Below the pieces are notes generated by a model. It saw nothing but the letters and a program-made list of their open reading frames with translations. It had not been told where the DNA came from and searched no databases. Below are positions 7,706-16,459 of a DNA stretch of 39,284 nucleotides, piece by piece. Numbering within the stretch: the stretch's first letter is position 1; every line of letters starts with the position of its first letter. Origin of the DNA: Equibacterium sp963662035 (GTDB taxonomy: Bacteria; Bacteroidota; Bacteroidia; Bacteroidales; UBA932); contig CAVLDO010000017.1 of assembly GCA_963662035.1 (NCBI GenBank), forward strand, positions 1 through 39,284. Direction: 5' to 3'. The position numbers and the translations under genes are program-made.

Positions 7706-8212
7706 TTATCTGATGTAGTCGATTACCGCATCGGTAAGGTCGTATTTAGAGTTTTTGTAAACGATGCCGGTGGTCACGGTCAAATCCAGCACCAGCGAAC
7801 AACCGCGGCTCTCTGCCACCTTGGAAATGGCCTCCTCGACGGTCGCCTGAATGGGGCTGATGAGCTTTTCGGAGCGCTTGGTGAGCACGCCGTTCTCGCC
7901 GAAATACTTGTCTTCCTTCTCCTTCATCGCCTTTTCCTTGGCGATGATTTCGTTTTCCTTGGCCTGCTGGGCGCTGGTGGACATCGAGCTCTTGCGGCTC
8001 ATATAGTCGCGGTAGAGTTCGTCTATTGCGTCGGCGTCGGCCGCAATGTCGGCCTTATACTTGTCTGCAAGAGTATTGAGTTCGTCCTGTGCATTCACAT
8101 ATTCCTGAATGCAGCTGAGGATTTTCTCCGTATCAACGTAACCTACGGCCTGCGCAGAGGCGTTCAATACTGAAACAAAGCAGATTGCGAGAATAACAAA
8201 TACCTTTTTCAT
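7706..8212 (-). CDS. OmpH/Skp-family periplasmic chaperone (first of pair)
   Basis: The 168-aa secreted protein has a signal peptide (residues 1-20, ending NASA) and then AVGYVDTEKIL, the typical start of mature OmpH. A lysine/glutamate-rich coiled coil spans about 35-110, and the C-terminal ESRGCSLVLDL segment is typical of the family. It lies 11 bases behind bamA, so it is translated from the same message and likely escorts outer-membrane proteins to BamA. It resembles the downstream OmpH in architecture, but the sequences have diverged, so the duplication looks old. That pairing is normal in Bacteroidales. Confidence 0.92.
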   Translation of the reverse strand: MKKVFVILAICFVSVLNASAQAVGYVDTEKILSCIQEYVNAQDELNTLADKYKADIAADADAIDELYRDYMSRKSSMSTSAQQAKENEIIAKEKAMKEKEDKYFGENGVLTKRSEKLISPIQATVEEAISKVAESRGCSLVLDLTVTTGIVYKNSKYDLTDAVIDYIR

Positions 8213-8223
8213 AATATCGATTT

Positions 8224-10746
8224 TTAGAATTGTTGTCCGATTGTAAAGTGGAACTGGCTCTTGTCGGCATCGCTGCCCGCGTCGAATCCATAGCCCCAGT
8301 CGATGCCGAGCATACCGACCACGGAGAGGAACACCCTGAGGCCTACGCCCGCGCTGCGCTTGATCTGGAACGGGTTGAAGCTCTGGATGTCTGCCCAGCA
8401 GTTGCCGCCCTCCAGGAAGGCCAGCGCAAAGATTGTGGACTGCGGCTTGAGTATGATGGGGTAGCGCAGCTCCACGGTGAACTTGTCATACACATTGCCG
8501 GCATAGGCGCCGTTTATATATGGCGTCAGCGAATAGTCCTCATATCCGCGCAGCGAAATCACGTCGTTACCGTAGGTGTTGTAGCCTGACATACCGTCGC
8601 CGCCCAGCAAAAAGCCCTCGAACGGGGAGTAGCCCCAACTGCGGTTGTAATAGCCCAGATAGCCGAAGTGCATCGCCGTCATCAGCACCAGGTCGCCGGC
8701 AATGGCTACATAGTTGCGGCCGGAGAAGGTCCATTTGTTATACTCAAGCCAGCGGTAGTGATCCTGGTCGCTGAGCTTGCTGTAGTCGGTGTCCTTGCTG
8801 CGGAACAGCGAATAAGGGGGAGTCAGCTGCAGGCTGAACACCAGATCTGAACCCTTGCGGGGGTAAATCTGCTGGTCGATGCTCTGCCGCGACAGCGACA
8901 GCGTGTAGTTGAGGTTGTTGTAGTGGCCGTCGGTGAACACATAGTAGCTATACCAGTTCTTAAGGTCGTAGAACTGCCATCCCAGCGAATTGTAGAGGGT
9001 GAAGTAGTTGTCGGGCCATTTGAGCCGGTTTCCAAGACCTATCGAGAAACCGCCGATGTTTATGGAGCGGTCGTCGGAATAGATGGCATACAGCTGCGAT
9101 ATGTAAGAGTTGGTCTGGCGGGTGAAGTAGGCCGACGCGCTCAGCGAAGTGGGCTTCTTGCCAAAGAGCCAGGGCTCCACAAAGTTTGCCGAGAGGGCCT
9201 GATAATATGTTCCGTTGGTCTGGTAGCGGAAGGCCAGGGTCTGATTGTCGCCCAGCGGCACCGGCTTCCACGCCTCCTTGCGCAAGAAGTTGCGTGTGGA
9301 GAAGTTGCTGAAGTTGATGCCGACCGTGCCCACGAAGGTGCGGGCGCCCCAGCCGCCGGAGAGTTCCAGCTGGCTGTTGGACTTCTCCTCCACATTATAG
9401 GAGATATCCACGGTATTGTTCATAGGGTCGGGAATCAGGTTCCAGCCTGTCCCCTGCTGCACGATCTTCTCGGCGTCGAAGTTGGTCATTGTGCCCAGCT
9501 CGCGGATGGAGCGCTCGAAGTCCGACTGCGAATAGAGATATCCCGGGCGGGTGTACACCGCACGGCGGATAACCCGTTCGTTGGTAATGTTGTTGCCGCT
9601 GATAAGCACGTTGTTAAAGGTGGCCTGCTTGCCCTCCACCATACGGATCTCCACATCCACCGAGTCGCCCACGATGGTGGTCTCCACCGGAGTCACGTTG
9701 AAGAAGAGGTAGCCGTTGTCGCGGTAGAGCGACGCCACCGCCATCTCCCCCTCCTTGCCCCCCTGCAGGCGCTGGTTAAGGGTCACGATGTCGTACACGT
9801 CGCCCTTCTGGATCTTGATGACCTCGTTGAGCATCTCGGCGGTGTACACCGAGTTGCCGGTCCAGGTGATGTTGCGGAAATAGTATCGGGGCCCCTGGTC
9901 AATCTTGAAGTCGATGCCAAGCCTCCCCTCCTCTATGGTGTAGATGGAATCCTTCACGATTTTGGCGTCGCGGTAGCCCCGCTCGTTGAAGGCCTCTATC
10001 AGGGAGACCTTGTCGTTGGGATATTCCTGTTCGTTGAATTTCTTGCTGTTAAATAAGTTGTACCAGCTGCGGTCCTTGGTCTTCTTCATCGACTTGTCAA
10101 GCTTGTGCTTGTCGATGCCCTGCACCCCCTCGTAGGTGATGGTGCGCACTTTGACCTTCTTGCCGCGGTCTACATCAAAGGTGACGCGCACCGCATTGTT
10201 TATGACGCTGTCCTCCACGGTGATGACATCCACCTTGGCATTGTTGAAGCCCTTCTCCTTGAAGTAGCTCTTGATGAGGCCGGTGGAGGAGGAAATCACA
10301 TATTCCGAGAGTTCGCCTCCCCTCTTGAGGTTGAGTTTCTCCTTGAGGTCGTCCTGCTCCCCCTTCTTTACGCCGTGGAAGTTCCAGGCCGACACGCGGG
10401 GACGCTCCTGCACATCAATGCGCAGCCACACGGTGTCACGGGCGGCCGAGAGCGAATCTACGTAAAATGCCACGTTGCGGAAATATTTGCGGTCCAGCAG
10501 CGCCGACAGCTTGAGAGCCACATCCTCGCTGGGGATTGTGACGGGGCGGCCCAACTTGAAGTTGGCCATGCTGCGGATGCGCTGTTCGTCGAGGTACTGG
10601 TTGCCGGTGACCCTGACGCCGCCTACTATGTATGTTCCGGGCTTGGAGTAGTCTACGGTGATGCCGTTGCCGCTCTGCTGGGCTCGCAGAGAGCAGGAAA
10701 GCATCGTTAAAAAGGAAAATATCAGTATAAATCTTCTTCTCATCAT
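8224..10746 (-). CDS. bamA: Outer-membrane protein assembly factor BamA
   Basis: The 840-aa Omp85-family protein is the core insertase of the beta-barrel assembly machine. It has a signal peptide (about 1-22, ending LRAQ). A series of POTRA domains covers roughly residues 35-430, with repeated V-GN-T and RGY-DAK motifs. The C-terminal 16-strand barrel contains the loop segment GYNTYGNDVISLRGYED and ends with phenylalanine (TIGQQF), as expected for a barrel. Its first codons overlap the uppS stop by four bases (ATGA), so the two are translationally coupled; a second ATG follows immediately. The ompH pair is directly downstream. Confidence 0.97.
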   Translation of the reverse strand: MMRRRFILIFSFLTMLSCSLRAQQSGNGITVDYSKPGTYIVGGVRVTGNQYLDEQRIRSMANFKLGRPVTIPSEDVALKLSALLDRKYFRNVAFYVDSLSAARDTVWLRIDVQERPRVSAWNFHGVKKGEQDDLKEKLNLKRGGELSEYVISSSTGLIKSYFKEKGFNNAKVDVITVEDSVINNAVRVTFDVDRGKKVKVRTITYEGVQGIDKHKLDKSMKKTKDRSWYNLFNSKKFNEQEYPNDKVSLIEAFNERGYRDAKIVKDSIYTIEEGRLGIDFKIDQGPRYYFRNITWTGNSVYTAEMLNEVIKIQKGDVYDIVTLNQRLQGGKEGEMAVASLYRDNGYLFFNVTPVETTIVGDSVDVEIRMVEGKQATFNNVLISGNNITNERVIRRAVYTRPGYLYSQSDFERSIRELGTMTNFDAEKIVQQGTGWNLIPDPMNNTVDISYNVEEKSNSQLELSGGWGARTFVGTVGINFSNFSTRNFLRKEAWKPVPLGDNQTLAFRYQTNGTYYQALSANFVEPWLFGKKPTSLSASAYFTRQTNSYISQLYAIYSDDRSINIGGFSIGLGNRLKWPDNYFTLYNSLGWQFYDLKNWYSYYVFTDGHYNNLNYTLSLSRQSIDQQIYPRKGSDLVFSLQLTPPYSLFRSKDTDYSKLSDQDHYRWLEYNKWTFSGRNYVAIAGDLVLMTAMHFGYLGYYNRSWGYSPFEGFLLGGDGMSGYNTYGNDVISLRGYEDYSLTPYINGAYAGNVYDKFTVELRYPIILKPQSTIFALAFLEGGNCWADIQSFNPFQIKRSAGVGLRVFLSVVGMLGIDWGYGFDAGSDADKSQFHFTIGQQF

Positions 10747-11423
10747 TTCACTCTGCCATAACGCCTGTCTCTGCTTCTGAAACTGTCCAGAGCAACGCGG
10801 AAGTCATCTTCTCTAAAATCAGGCCAAAGTTTTTCAGTAAAATACAATTCGGTGTAGGCACATTGCCACAGCATATAGTTGCTTATGCGCTGCTCTCCGC
10901 CCGTGCGGATAAGCAGGTCAGGGTCAGGAATCCCGGCAGTCGCCAGATAGCTCTCGAAGGGGGCATCGACGCCGTGCGCGCGCCCCTCGGCATAGCGTTC
11001 CGCCGCCTGCTCTATGTCCCACTTGCCGCTGTAGCTGAACAGCAGCGCCATCGTGAGCCCGGTAAACTGCCCTGTGGCCCTCTCCGCCTCCTCTATCTGC
11101 CGCACAAGGCTTTCCGAGAGGCTTGTGCGGTCGCCTATCACCCTGAAGCGGATCTTGTTCTCCATTAATTCGGGCATCGCATCGGTGATGTTGGAGGACA
11201 TCAGCGACATTATACCCTCCACCTCCTGCGCAGACCGATTCCAATTCTCGCAAGAGAAGGTGTAGAAGCTCAGATAGCTGATCCCCTCCCCTTTTGCGGC
11301 GCGCAGAGTGGCGCGCAGGCTCTCCGCACCGGCGGCGTGCCCCTCGCTGCGGGAGAGACCCCGCGCCCGGGCCCAGCGGCCGTTGCCGTCCATTATGAGA
11401 GTTACGTGTTGTGGCTGCTGCAT
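10743..11423 (-). CDS. uppS: Isoprenyl transferase (undecaprenyl diphosphate synthase)
   Basis: The 226-aa cis-prenyltransferase extends farnesyl diphosphate with isopentenyl diphosphate to make the C55 lipid carrier for peptidoglycan and surface glycans. The catalytic aspartate is in IMDGNGRWA (D12), and the substrate-binding RTGGEQRISNYMLWQ and ELYFTEKLWPDF motifs are complete. It is slightly shorter than the usual 240-250 aa. It sits 4 bases after nadK and overlaps bamA by four bases, so it belongs to the envelope operon nadK-uppS-bamA-ompH-ompH, a gene order common in Bacteroidales. Confidence 0.96.
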   Translation of the reverse strand: MQQPQHVTLIMDGNGRWARARGLSRSEGHAAGAESLRATLRAAKGEGISYLSFYTFSCENWNRSAQEVEGIMSLMSSNITDAMPELMENKIRFRVIGDRTSLSESLVRQIEEAERATGQFTGLTMALLFSYSGKWDIEQAAERYAEGRAHGVDAPFESYLATAGIPDPDLLIRTGGEQRISNYMLWQCAYTELYFTEKLWPDFREDDFRVALDSFRSRDRRYGRVK

Positions 11424-11427
11424 CGCT

Positions 11428-12246
11428 CTAGAAGGTATTGCGTTTGTCTTCGCCCCAGAGGAGCTTGTCTTTGAGGGCGTCTATGAAGCCTGCGTGGCTG
11501 AATGTGATGCACTGCGCGCAGTACTCCGCCTTGCGCAGGGTGAATCTGCTGCCTATGGGCACCTCAAAAGAGGCGTTGTCGAGCGTCACCACCCCTTTCT
11601 GGGAGGATTTCGAGGAGAAGGTTATCTCCAGAAGCGATGCGGCAGGGGCCACGATGGGGCGCACATTCAGATTGTGCGGGGCTATCGGGGCTATTATGAA
11701 CACGTCCGAGCCGGGAGTCACTATGGGGCCGCCAACGCTCAGCGAATAGGCGGTGCTGCCGGTGGGGGTGGAGACCACCACCCCGTCGGCCCAGTACGCG
11801 GGCAGATGTTCGCCGTCGATGGCTATATCTATGCGGAGCATCGCCGGGCTCTGGCGCTGTATCGAGAATTCGTTGAGAGCGTAGGGATATATGCCGTGCG
11901 GCACCTGGCCCGAAGCCACCTTGAGCAGGATACGGTTCTGAATGGTGTAGTCGCCCTTCAGAAGGTCTTCTATCCAGGCGTTCTCCCCGTCGGTGACCTT
12001 GGCCGAGGTAAGAAAACCCAGGCGGCCGAAGTTTATGCCGGCGATTGGGATCTGCCGGCCGCGCAGCATATTGATGGCGCGAAGGAAAGTGCCGTCGCCG
12101 CCGAGGGCCAGCACCACGTCGGTCTCTTCGCGGGGGTTTTCGCCGCAGAAGTAAGTCCGTGCCCCGCCCAGCGCAAGACGCTGCAGCAAAAGGGCGACCT
12201 TGGCGTCGTCCCTGTCTATGTTGCGTCCGTAAATGGCGATGGTCAT
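11428..12246 (-). CDS. nadK: NAD kinase
   Basis: The 272-aa enzyme phosphorylates NAD to NADP in the cytoplasm. ATG 12246 is chosen because MTIAIYGRN is the usual start and a consensus promoter lies just upstream; earlier in-frame starts would begin inside that promoter. Motifs are complete: GGDGTFLRAI (about 49-58), the ALNEFSIQR segment, and the glycine-rich GSTAYSLSVGGPIV. It is the first gene of the nadK-uppS-bamA-ompH-ompH operon and diverges from pdxJ. Confidence 0.96.
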   Translation of the reverse strand: MTIAIYGRNIDRDDAKVALLLQRLALGGARTYFCGENPREETDVVLALGGDGTFLRAINMLRGRQIPIAGINFGRLGFLTSAKVTDGENAWIEDLLKGDYTIQNRILLKVASGQVPHGIYPYALNEFSIQRQSPAMLRIDIAIDGEHLPAYWADGVVVSTPTGSTAYSLSVGGPIVTPGSDVFIIAPIAPHNLNVRPIVAPAASLLEITFSSKSSQKGVVTLDNASFEVPIGSRFTLRKAEYCAQCITFSHAGFIDALKDKLLWGEDKRNTF

Positions 12247-12273
12247 CGGTTCTGTCGCATATAATTTGAACCC

Positions 12274-12306
12274 CAAAATTAGCATTTTATATAGGTATTC
12301 ACCAAA
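12274..12306 (-). promoter_or_regulatory. Promoter of the nadK-uppS-bamA operon
   Basis: On the minus strand TTTG (12306-12303) is followed after 21 bases by TAATTTTG (12281-12274), a complete match to the Bacteroidota consensus. The -7 element ends 27 bases before the nadK ATG. Confidence 0.75.
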
Positions 12307-12312
12307 AATATT

Positions 12313-12320
12313 TAATTTTG
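12313..12320 (+). promoter_or_regulatory. -7 element of the pdxJ operon promoter
   Basis: TAATTTTG matches TAnnTTTG and ends 37 bases before the pdxJ ATG. No clear -33 element is visible. It lies back-to-back with the nadK promoter. Confidence 0.6.
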
Positions 12321-12357
12321 TGTCTTGTTACAGAGAATTCCGACATTCCGACATCAT

Positions 12358-13083
12358 ATGACCAAGCTTAGCGTCAACATCAACAAGATTGCCACCCTGC
12401 GCAATTCGCGCGGCGCCGATATGCCCGACGTGGCAAAGGCCGCCACCGACTGCGAGGCGTTCGGAGCGCAGGGAATCACGGTGCACCCGCGCCCCGATGA
12501 GCGGCACATCCGCTACAGCGACGTTTATCAGATAAAGCCCCTGCTGGGCGTGGAGCTCAACATCGAGGGCAACCCCATAGACAGATTCATAGACCTGGTG
12601 TGCAAGGTCCGCCCCGCGCAGGTCACAATGGTGCCCGACGCCCCCGATGCCATCACCTCCAGCGCCGGCTGGGACACCGTTTCCAACGCCGCCTTCCTCA
12701 GGCAGTGCTGCCGCACGTTTAAGGCCGAGGGTATCCGGTGCTCGATTTTTGTGGACCCCGTGCCCGAGATGGTGGAGGCCGCCGCCGAGGCGGGAGCCGA
12801 CCGCATCGAGCTCTACACCAAAGCCTACGCGGAGAATTACCCCAAGAACCGGGTGATGGCGGTGGAGCCCTACCGCATCGCCTGCCTCAAGGCGGTGGAG
12901 TGCGGCCTTGAAGTGAACGCCGGGCACGACCTCAACCTGCAGAACCTCGCCTACTTCAAGGGCTCGATGCCCCGGCTCGACGAGGTGTCCATCGGGCACG
13001 CCCTGATTTGCGACGCCCTCTATATGGGGCTGGAGAAGACTGTCGCGGCCTATCTGGAGGCGCTCCGACAACCGAAACAATAA
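12358..13083 (+). CDS. pdxJ: Pyridoxine 5'-phosphate synthase
   Basis: The 241-aa TIM-barrel enzyme condenses 3-amino-2-oxopropyl phosphate with 1-deoxyxylulose 5-phosphate to make pyridoxine phosphate, the last ring-forming step of the DXP-dependent B6 route. MTKLSVNINKIATLRNSRG is the typical N-terminus, supporting ATG 12358. The active-site loop GITVHPRPDERHI and the AGHDLN motif near the C-terminus are complete. It is the first of four same-strand genes with gaps of 10-20 bases, so it probably shares a message with the OmpH-like gene, purC and the LysM gene. Confidence 0.97.
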   Translation: MTKLSVNINKIATLRNSRGADMPDVAKAATDCEAFGAQGITVHPRPDERHIRYSDVYQIKPLLGVELNIEGNPIDRFIDLVCKVRPAQVTMVPDAPDAITSSAGWDTVSNAAFLRQCCRTFKAEGIRCSIFVDPVPEMVEAAAEAGADRIELYTKAYAENYPKNRVMAVEPYRIACLKAVECGLEVNAGHDLNLQNLAYFKGSMPRLDEVSIGHALICDALYMGLEKTVAAYLEALRQPKQ

Positions 13084-13103
13084 TAATTCAACAATAGCTT
13101 AAA

Positions 13104-13733
13104 ATGAAAAACACACCTCTCATCCTCAGCATCATCGCTCTGGTAGTGGCGCTTTGCGCAGCAGTAATGTCCATCGTAAAACCCGATTTCAAGAACAACG
13201 GCGCAACCGAGGCCACCGACATCACCGACACGAGCAACATTACCGCCAGGGCCGGCGACGTGGTTTATGTGCAGCTGGATTCGCTGCTTATGAACTACGA
13301 TATGTACAACGACGAGATGACCGCCTTCCAGAGCAAGGTACAGGGGATTCAGGAAGAGCTCCAGAAGAAGCAGCGCCGCCTCGAAAGCGATGCCAAGTCC
13401 TTCGAGAACCAGGTGCAGAAGGGGCTGCTGACCCGCTCTGCGGCTGAAGAGCAGCAGAACAAGCTTATGCAGCGCCAGCAGAGCCTGCAGAACGATGCAG
13501 CCCAGAAGGATGCCGAGATGCAGGAGGAGCAGGCTGTGCTCAACAACCGCGTTTACTATGCCGTGAAGGAGTTCATCGAGAAGTACAATGCCGAGCACCA
13601 GTACTCGCTGATTCTCACCACCAGCGGAGTGACCAACACCGTGCTCAACGAGAACCCCGGCCTGGACATCACCTCCGACGTGCTCAAGGGGCTCAACGAA
13701 GAATACATCAAAAACCGCAACAACGCAAAATAG
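13104..13733 (+). CDS. OmpH-like coiled-coil protein with N-terminal membrane anchor
   Basis: The 209-aa protein starts with a hydrophobic segment (about residues 5-26) that lacks a good signal-peptidase site, then a threonine/aspartate-rich linker. The OmpH-type domain begins at DVVYVQLDSLLMNYDMYND. A strongly charged, glutamine-rich coiled coil spans about 75-150. The end, AEHQYSLILTTSGVTNTVL, matches the OmpH C-terminal region. It therefore looks like a Skp-type chaperone tethered to the inner membrane. It is a third OmpH paralogue, located away from bamA between pdxJ (20-base gap) and purC (10-base gap). Family membership is likely; the anchor could still be cleaved. Confidence 0.82.
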   Translation: MKNTPLILSIIALVVALCAAVMSIVKPDFKNNGATEATDITDTSNITARAGDVVYVQLDSLLMNYDMYNDEMTAFQSKVQGIQEELQKKQRRLESDAKSFENQVQKGLLTRSAAEEQQNKLMQRQQSLQNDAAQKDAEMQEEQAVLNNRVYYAVKEFIEKYNAEHQYSLILTTSGVTNTVLNENPGLDITSDVLKGLNEEYIKNRNNAK

Positions 13734-13743
13734 TGCAGAACAG

Positions 13744-14697
13744 ATGAGCGCAGTAACCCATACCGAATTCAACTTCCACCGCCAGAGCGGCAAATACATA
13801 GGCAAAGTCCGCGACGTTTACACCATCGCCGACAAATATATGGTGATGATAGTCACCGACCGCATTTCTGCATTTGATGTGATATTGCCCGAGGGCATCC
13901 CCTACAAGGGGCAGGTGCTCAACCAGATCGCATCCTCTTTTCTGGATTTGACAAGCGACATCGTGCCCAACTGGAAGATAGCCTCCCCCGACCCTGTGGT
14001 CACGGTCGGATACAAGTGCGAGGGGCTTCCTGTGGAGATGATAGTGCGCCGCACCCTCACCGGCAGCGCCTGGCGCAGCTACAAGGCGGGCACAAGGGAG
14101 ATCTGCGGAGTCGCTATCCCAGAGGGGATGCGCGAGCACCAGCGTTTTGAGCAGCCCATAATCACCCCAACCACAAAGGCGGAGATCGGCGCCCACGACG
14201 AGGACATCAGCAAGGAGCAGATCATCGCCCGAGGCCTGATAGACCGCAAGGTTTACGAAGAGATGGAGGCCGTAACCCTGGCGCTGTTCCGCCGCGGAGA
14301 GGAAATCGCCGCAAAGCACAACCTGATGCTGGCCGACACAAAATACGAGTTCGGCCTTAAGGACGGCAAGCTTTACCTGATAGACGAGATTCACACCCCC
14401 GACTCCTCCCGCTACTTCTATGCCGACACCTATGAGGATCTCTTCAGCAAAGGGCTGCCCCAGAGACAGCTCTCCAAAGAGTTCGTGCGCGAGTGGCTTA
14501 TGGAAGCCGGCTTCAGCGGCAAGGAGGGGCAGAAAGTGCCCGAGATGAGCGCAGAGCGCGTGAATGCCATAAGCGAGCGCTACATAGAGCTCTACGAGAA
14601 AATCACGGGCAAGAAGTTTGTAAAAGAGTCCTACGACAATATTTACGAGCGCATCGAGGGCAATGTGAAAAATATGCTCGCAAGGCTCGAATTCTAA
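13744..14697 (+). CDS. purC: Phosphoribosylaminoimidazole-succinocarboxamide synthase
   Basis: The 317-aa enzyme joins CAIR and aspartate with ATP to form SAICAR in purine synthesis. The N-terminal KYIGKVRDVYTI and VTDRISAFDVILPEGIPYKG motifs and the later LADTKYEFGLKDGKLYLIDE and DSSRYF segments are all present. The length fits the longer, Bacteroidota-type PurC. It follows the membrane-anchored OmpH-like gene by 10 bases and precedes the LysM gene by 13, so it is inside the pdxJ operon. There is no functional link to its neighbours beyond co-transcription. Confidence 0.97.
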   Translation: MSAVTHTEFNFHRQSGKYIGKVRDVYTIADKYMVMIVTDRISAFDVILPEGIPYKGQVLNQIASSFLDLTSDIVPNWKIASPDPVVTVGYKCEGLPVEMIVRRTLTGSAWRSYKAGTREICGVAIPEGMREHQRFEQPIITPTTKAEIGAHDEDISKEQIIARGLIDRKVYEEMEAVTLALFRRGEEIAAKHNLMLADTKYEFGLKDGKLYLIDEIHTPDSSRYFYADTYEDLFSKGLPQRQLSKEFVREWLMEAGFSGKEGQKVPEMSAERVNAISERYIELYEKITGKKFVKESYDNIYERIEGNVKNMLARLEF

Positions 14698-14710
14698 TTT
14701 CCAGCAATTA

Positions 14711-16429
14711 ATGAAGCATTACTGCGCCGCAATAGCCGTTGCAATAGCGCTGACGGCTCCGGCCATCGGGGCCTCCGCACAGAAATTCGTTCCCGCCGAA
14801 GTCACCGTCTCCCGAGAGAAGGTCAAGATCGGCGGAAAGATCTATTATGTGCACGCTGTAAAGGCAAAGCAGACCCTGTATTCCATCTGCAAGGCCTACG
14901 GCGCAGAAGAAAGTGCAGTAAAGGAGCTGAATGCCGAGACCCTTGCCACAGGGCTCAAGGCAGGCACAATCTTATATATCCCGGCAGGCGGCGACGTTGC
15001 CGAAACTTCCCGGAGCACTGAGCAGAGCGGCGACATTGCCGCATCGCAGAGCACCGGCCAGGATGACGGGCAGGGCGCACCAGCTGCCGCACAGGACACA
15101 GGTGACGTGAAATACATCCGCCACCGCGTGAAGTGGTACGATTCACTGCTGATGCTCTCGCTCAAATACAAAGTCTCGCAGGAGGAGATTCTATCCGCCA
15201 ACAACCTTGGCTCCAAAACCCTGGTGGTGGGCGACGTGCTCAAGATTCCCGTCGGGGAAATTCCTGCGGAGGATTTTGACGACAACCGGATGATTGCCTC
15301 CGCAGAGGAGACCTTTACGGCCGCCGATGGGGCGGACGATATTCCGTCCGACTCAGGCGAGATGGATTTTGCGCAGACCGACACCATCTCCATCTCCCCC
15401 GCCCCCTTTGACGGCGTGGCGGATGTGGCGCTGCTGCTCCCCTTCGCAGCCCGCAGCGAGGCCCCTTCGCAGGGCTTTCTGGATTTCTATGCCGGGGTGC
15501 TGCTGGCCCTCGACGAAATGCGCGCAGACGGCAGCGACATTAATCTCAAGGTGATGGATATGGCCGACTGGGACAGCGCCGAGGCTATGTTGGAGGCTTT
15601 GGAAGGGGGCTCATACGACTTTGTGGTGGGCAACTTCCCCGCAGAGAGCATAGAGGCGGCCGCCGACTGGTGCGACTCGCACCGCATTCCGCTGATTTCA
15701 CCGCTTGACCAGAAAGTGGAAGAGGCCACCTACAGCCACCCCTATTTGGTGAATGTCCCCGTGTCGGCCACAACCCAGGCCAGGCGCCTCGTGGAGTCGA
15801 TCGGCTACACCGGCGGGCGGGACAATGTGGTGGTAGTGTGCGAGAACACGCAGGCCCCCGGTCAGTTCCACAGCGACATAATAGCCAGCCTGGATTCGCT
15901 GGGCATCCCCTACTCCGTGGAGAAGAGCACTCTGGAGCGCGGCACGACATCAGGCATAGGCAGGGTTCTCTCCGCCTCGCATCACAACCACGTGATTGTT
16001 ACCATCGAGAAGGAGTCGGCCGCCGCCGATGCCATCCGCAACCTGGCGCTCGCAGCCCGTGGCGGCTCATACGAAGTCACCGGCTATGCCAGCCACAAGA
16101 TACGCAAGTTCGAGTCGATAGACCGAGAGTCGTTCGAGAGCCTCAACGAGCATTTCTCGCTGGGCTACTATGTGGACTACACAGATGAAAACGTGCGCAG
16201 CTTCGTGCGCCGATACCGAGCCCTCACTAATGCCGAGCCGGGCAACTTCGCCTTTCAGGGCTATGACATCGCCCGCTATTTTGTTTCGGCGCTCAAGCTG
16301 TACGGGTCTGATATGATCAACGGGATTGCCTCCTATGGCGGCGAAGGGCTGCAGCTCAACTTCCGATTTGCACGCAGATCCGAGCAGGGCGGAATGTTCA
16401 ACGAGGCCACCAAGCAGATCGCTTACTAG
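14711..16429 (+). CDS. Secreted LysM protein with periplasmic-binding-protein-like domain
   Basis: The 572-aa protein has a signal peptide (1-23, ending ASA) and no lipobox. Two LysM domains bind glycan strands of peptidoglycan: about 44-92 (YYVHAVKAKQTLYSICKAYG) and about 134-182 (IRHRVKWYDSLLMLSLKYKV), joined by a Ser/Gln/Ala-rich linker. A second acidic linker (about 190-230) leads to a type I periplasmic-binding-protein-like fold (about 235-560), recognisable from FLDFYAGVLLALDEMRADG, DFVVGNF and FQGYDIARYFVSAL. There is no transporter nearby, so it may be a wall-bound sensor or an LpoA-like activator of cell-wall synthesis rather than a transport receptor (inference). It ends the pdxJ operon and converges on pepP. 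Confidence 0.85.
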   Translation: MKHYCAAIAVAIALTAPAIGASAQKFVPAEVTVSREKVKIGGKIYYVHAVKAKQTLYSICKAYGAEESAVKELNAETLATGLKAGTILYIPAGGDVAETSRSTEQSGDIAASQSTGQDDGQGAPAAAQDTGDVKYIRHRVKWYDSLLMLSLKYKVSQEEILSANNLGSKTLVVGDVLKIPVGEIPAEDFDDNRMIASAEETFTAADGADDIPSDSGEMDFAQTDTISISPAPFDGVADVALLLPFAARSEAPSQGFLDFYAGVLLALDEMRADGSDINLKVMDMADWDSAEAMLEALEGGSYDFVVGNFPAESIEAAADWCDSHRIPLISPLDQKVEEATYSHPYLVNVPVSATTQARRLVESIGYTGGRDNVVVVCENTQAPGQFHSDIIASLDSLGIPYSVEKSTLERGTTSGIGRVLSASHHNHVIVTIEKESAAADAIRNLALAARGGSYEVTGYASHKIRKFESIDRESFESLNEHFSLGYYVDYTDENVRSFVRRYRALTNAEPGNFAFQGYDIARYFVSALKLYGSDMINGIASYGGEGLQLNFRFARRSEQGGMFNEATKQIAY

Positions 16430-16459
16430 CCTCGTCAACCCAAAATCCTGCGGGGGGAT

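Noticed and set aside
8923..10056. 377-codon plus-strand frame over bamA
   Set aside because: It is the antisense shadow of bamA with no recognisable domain.
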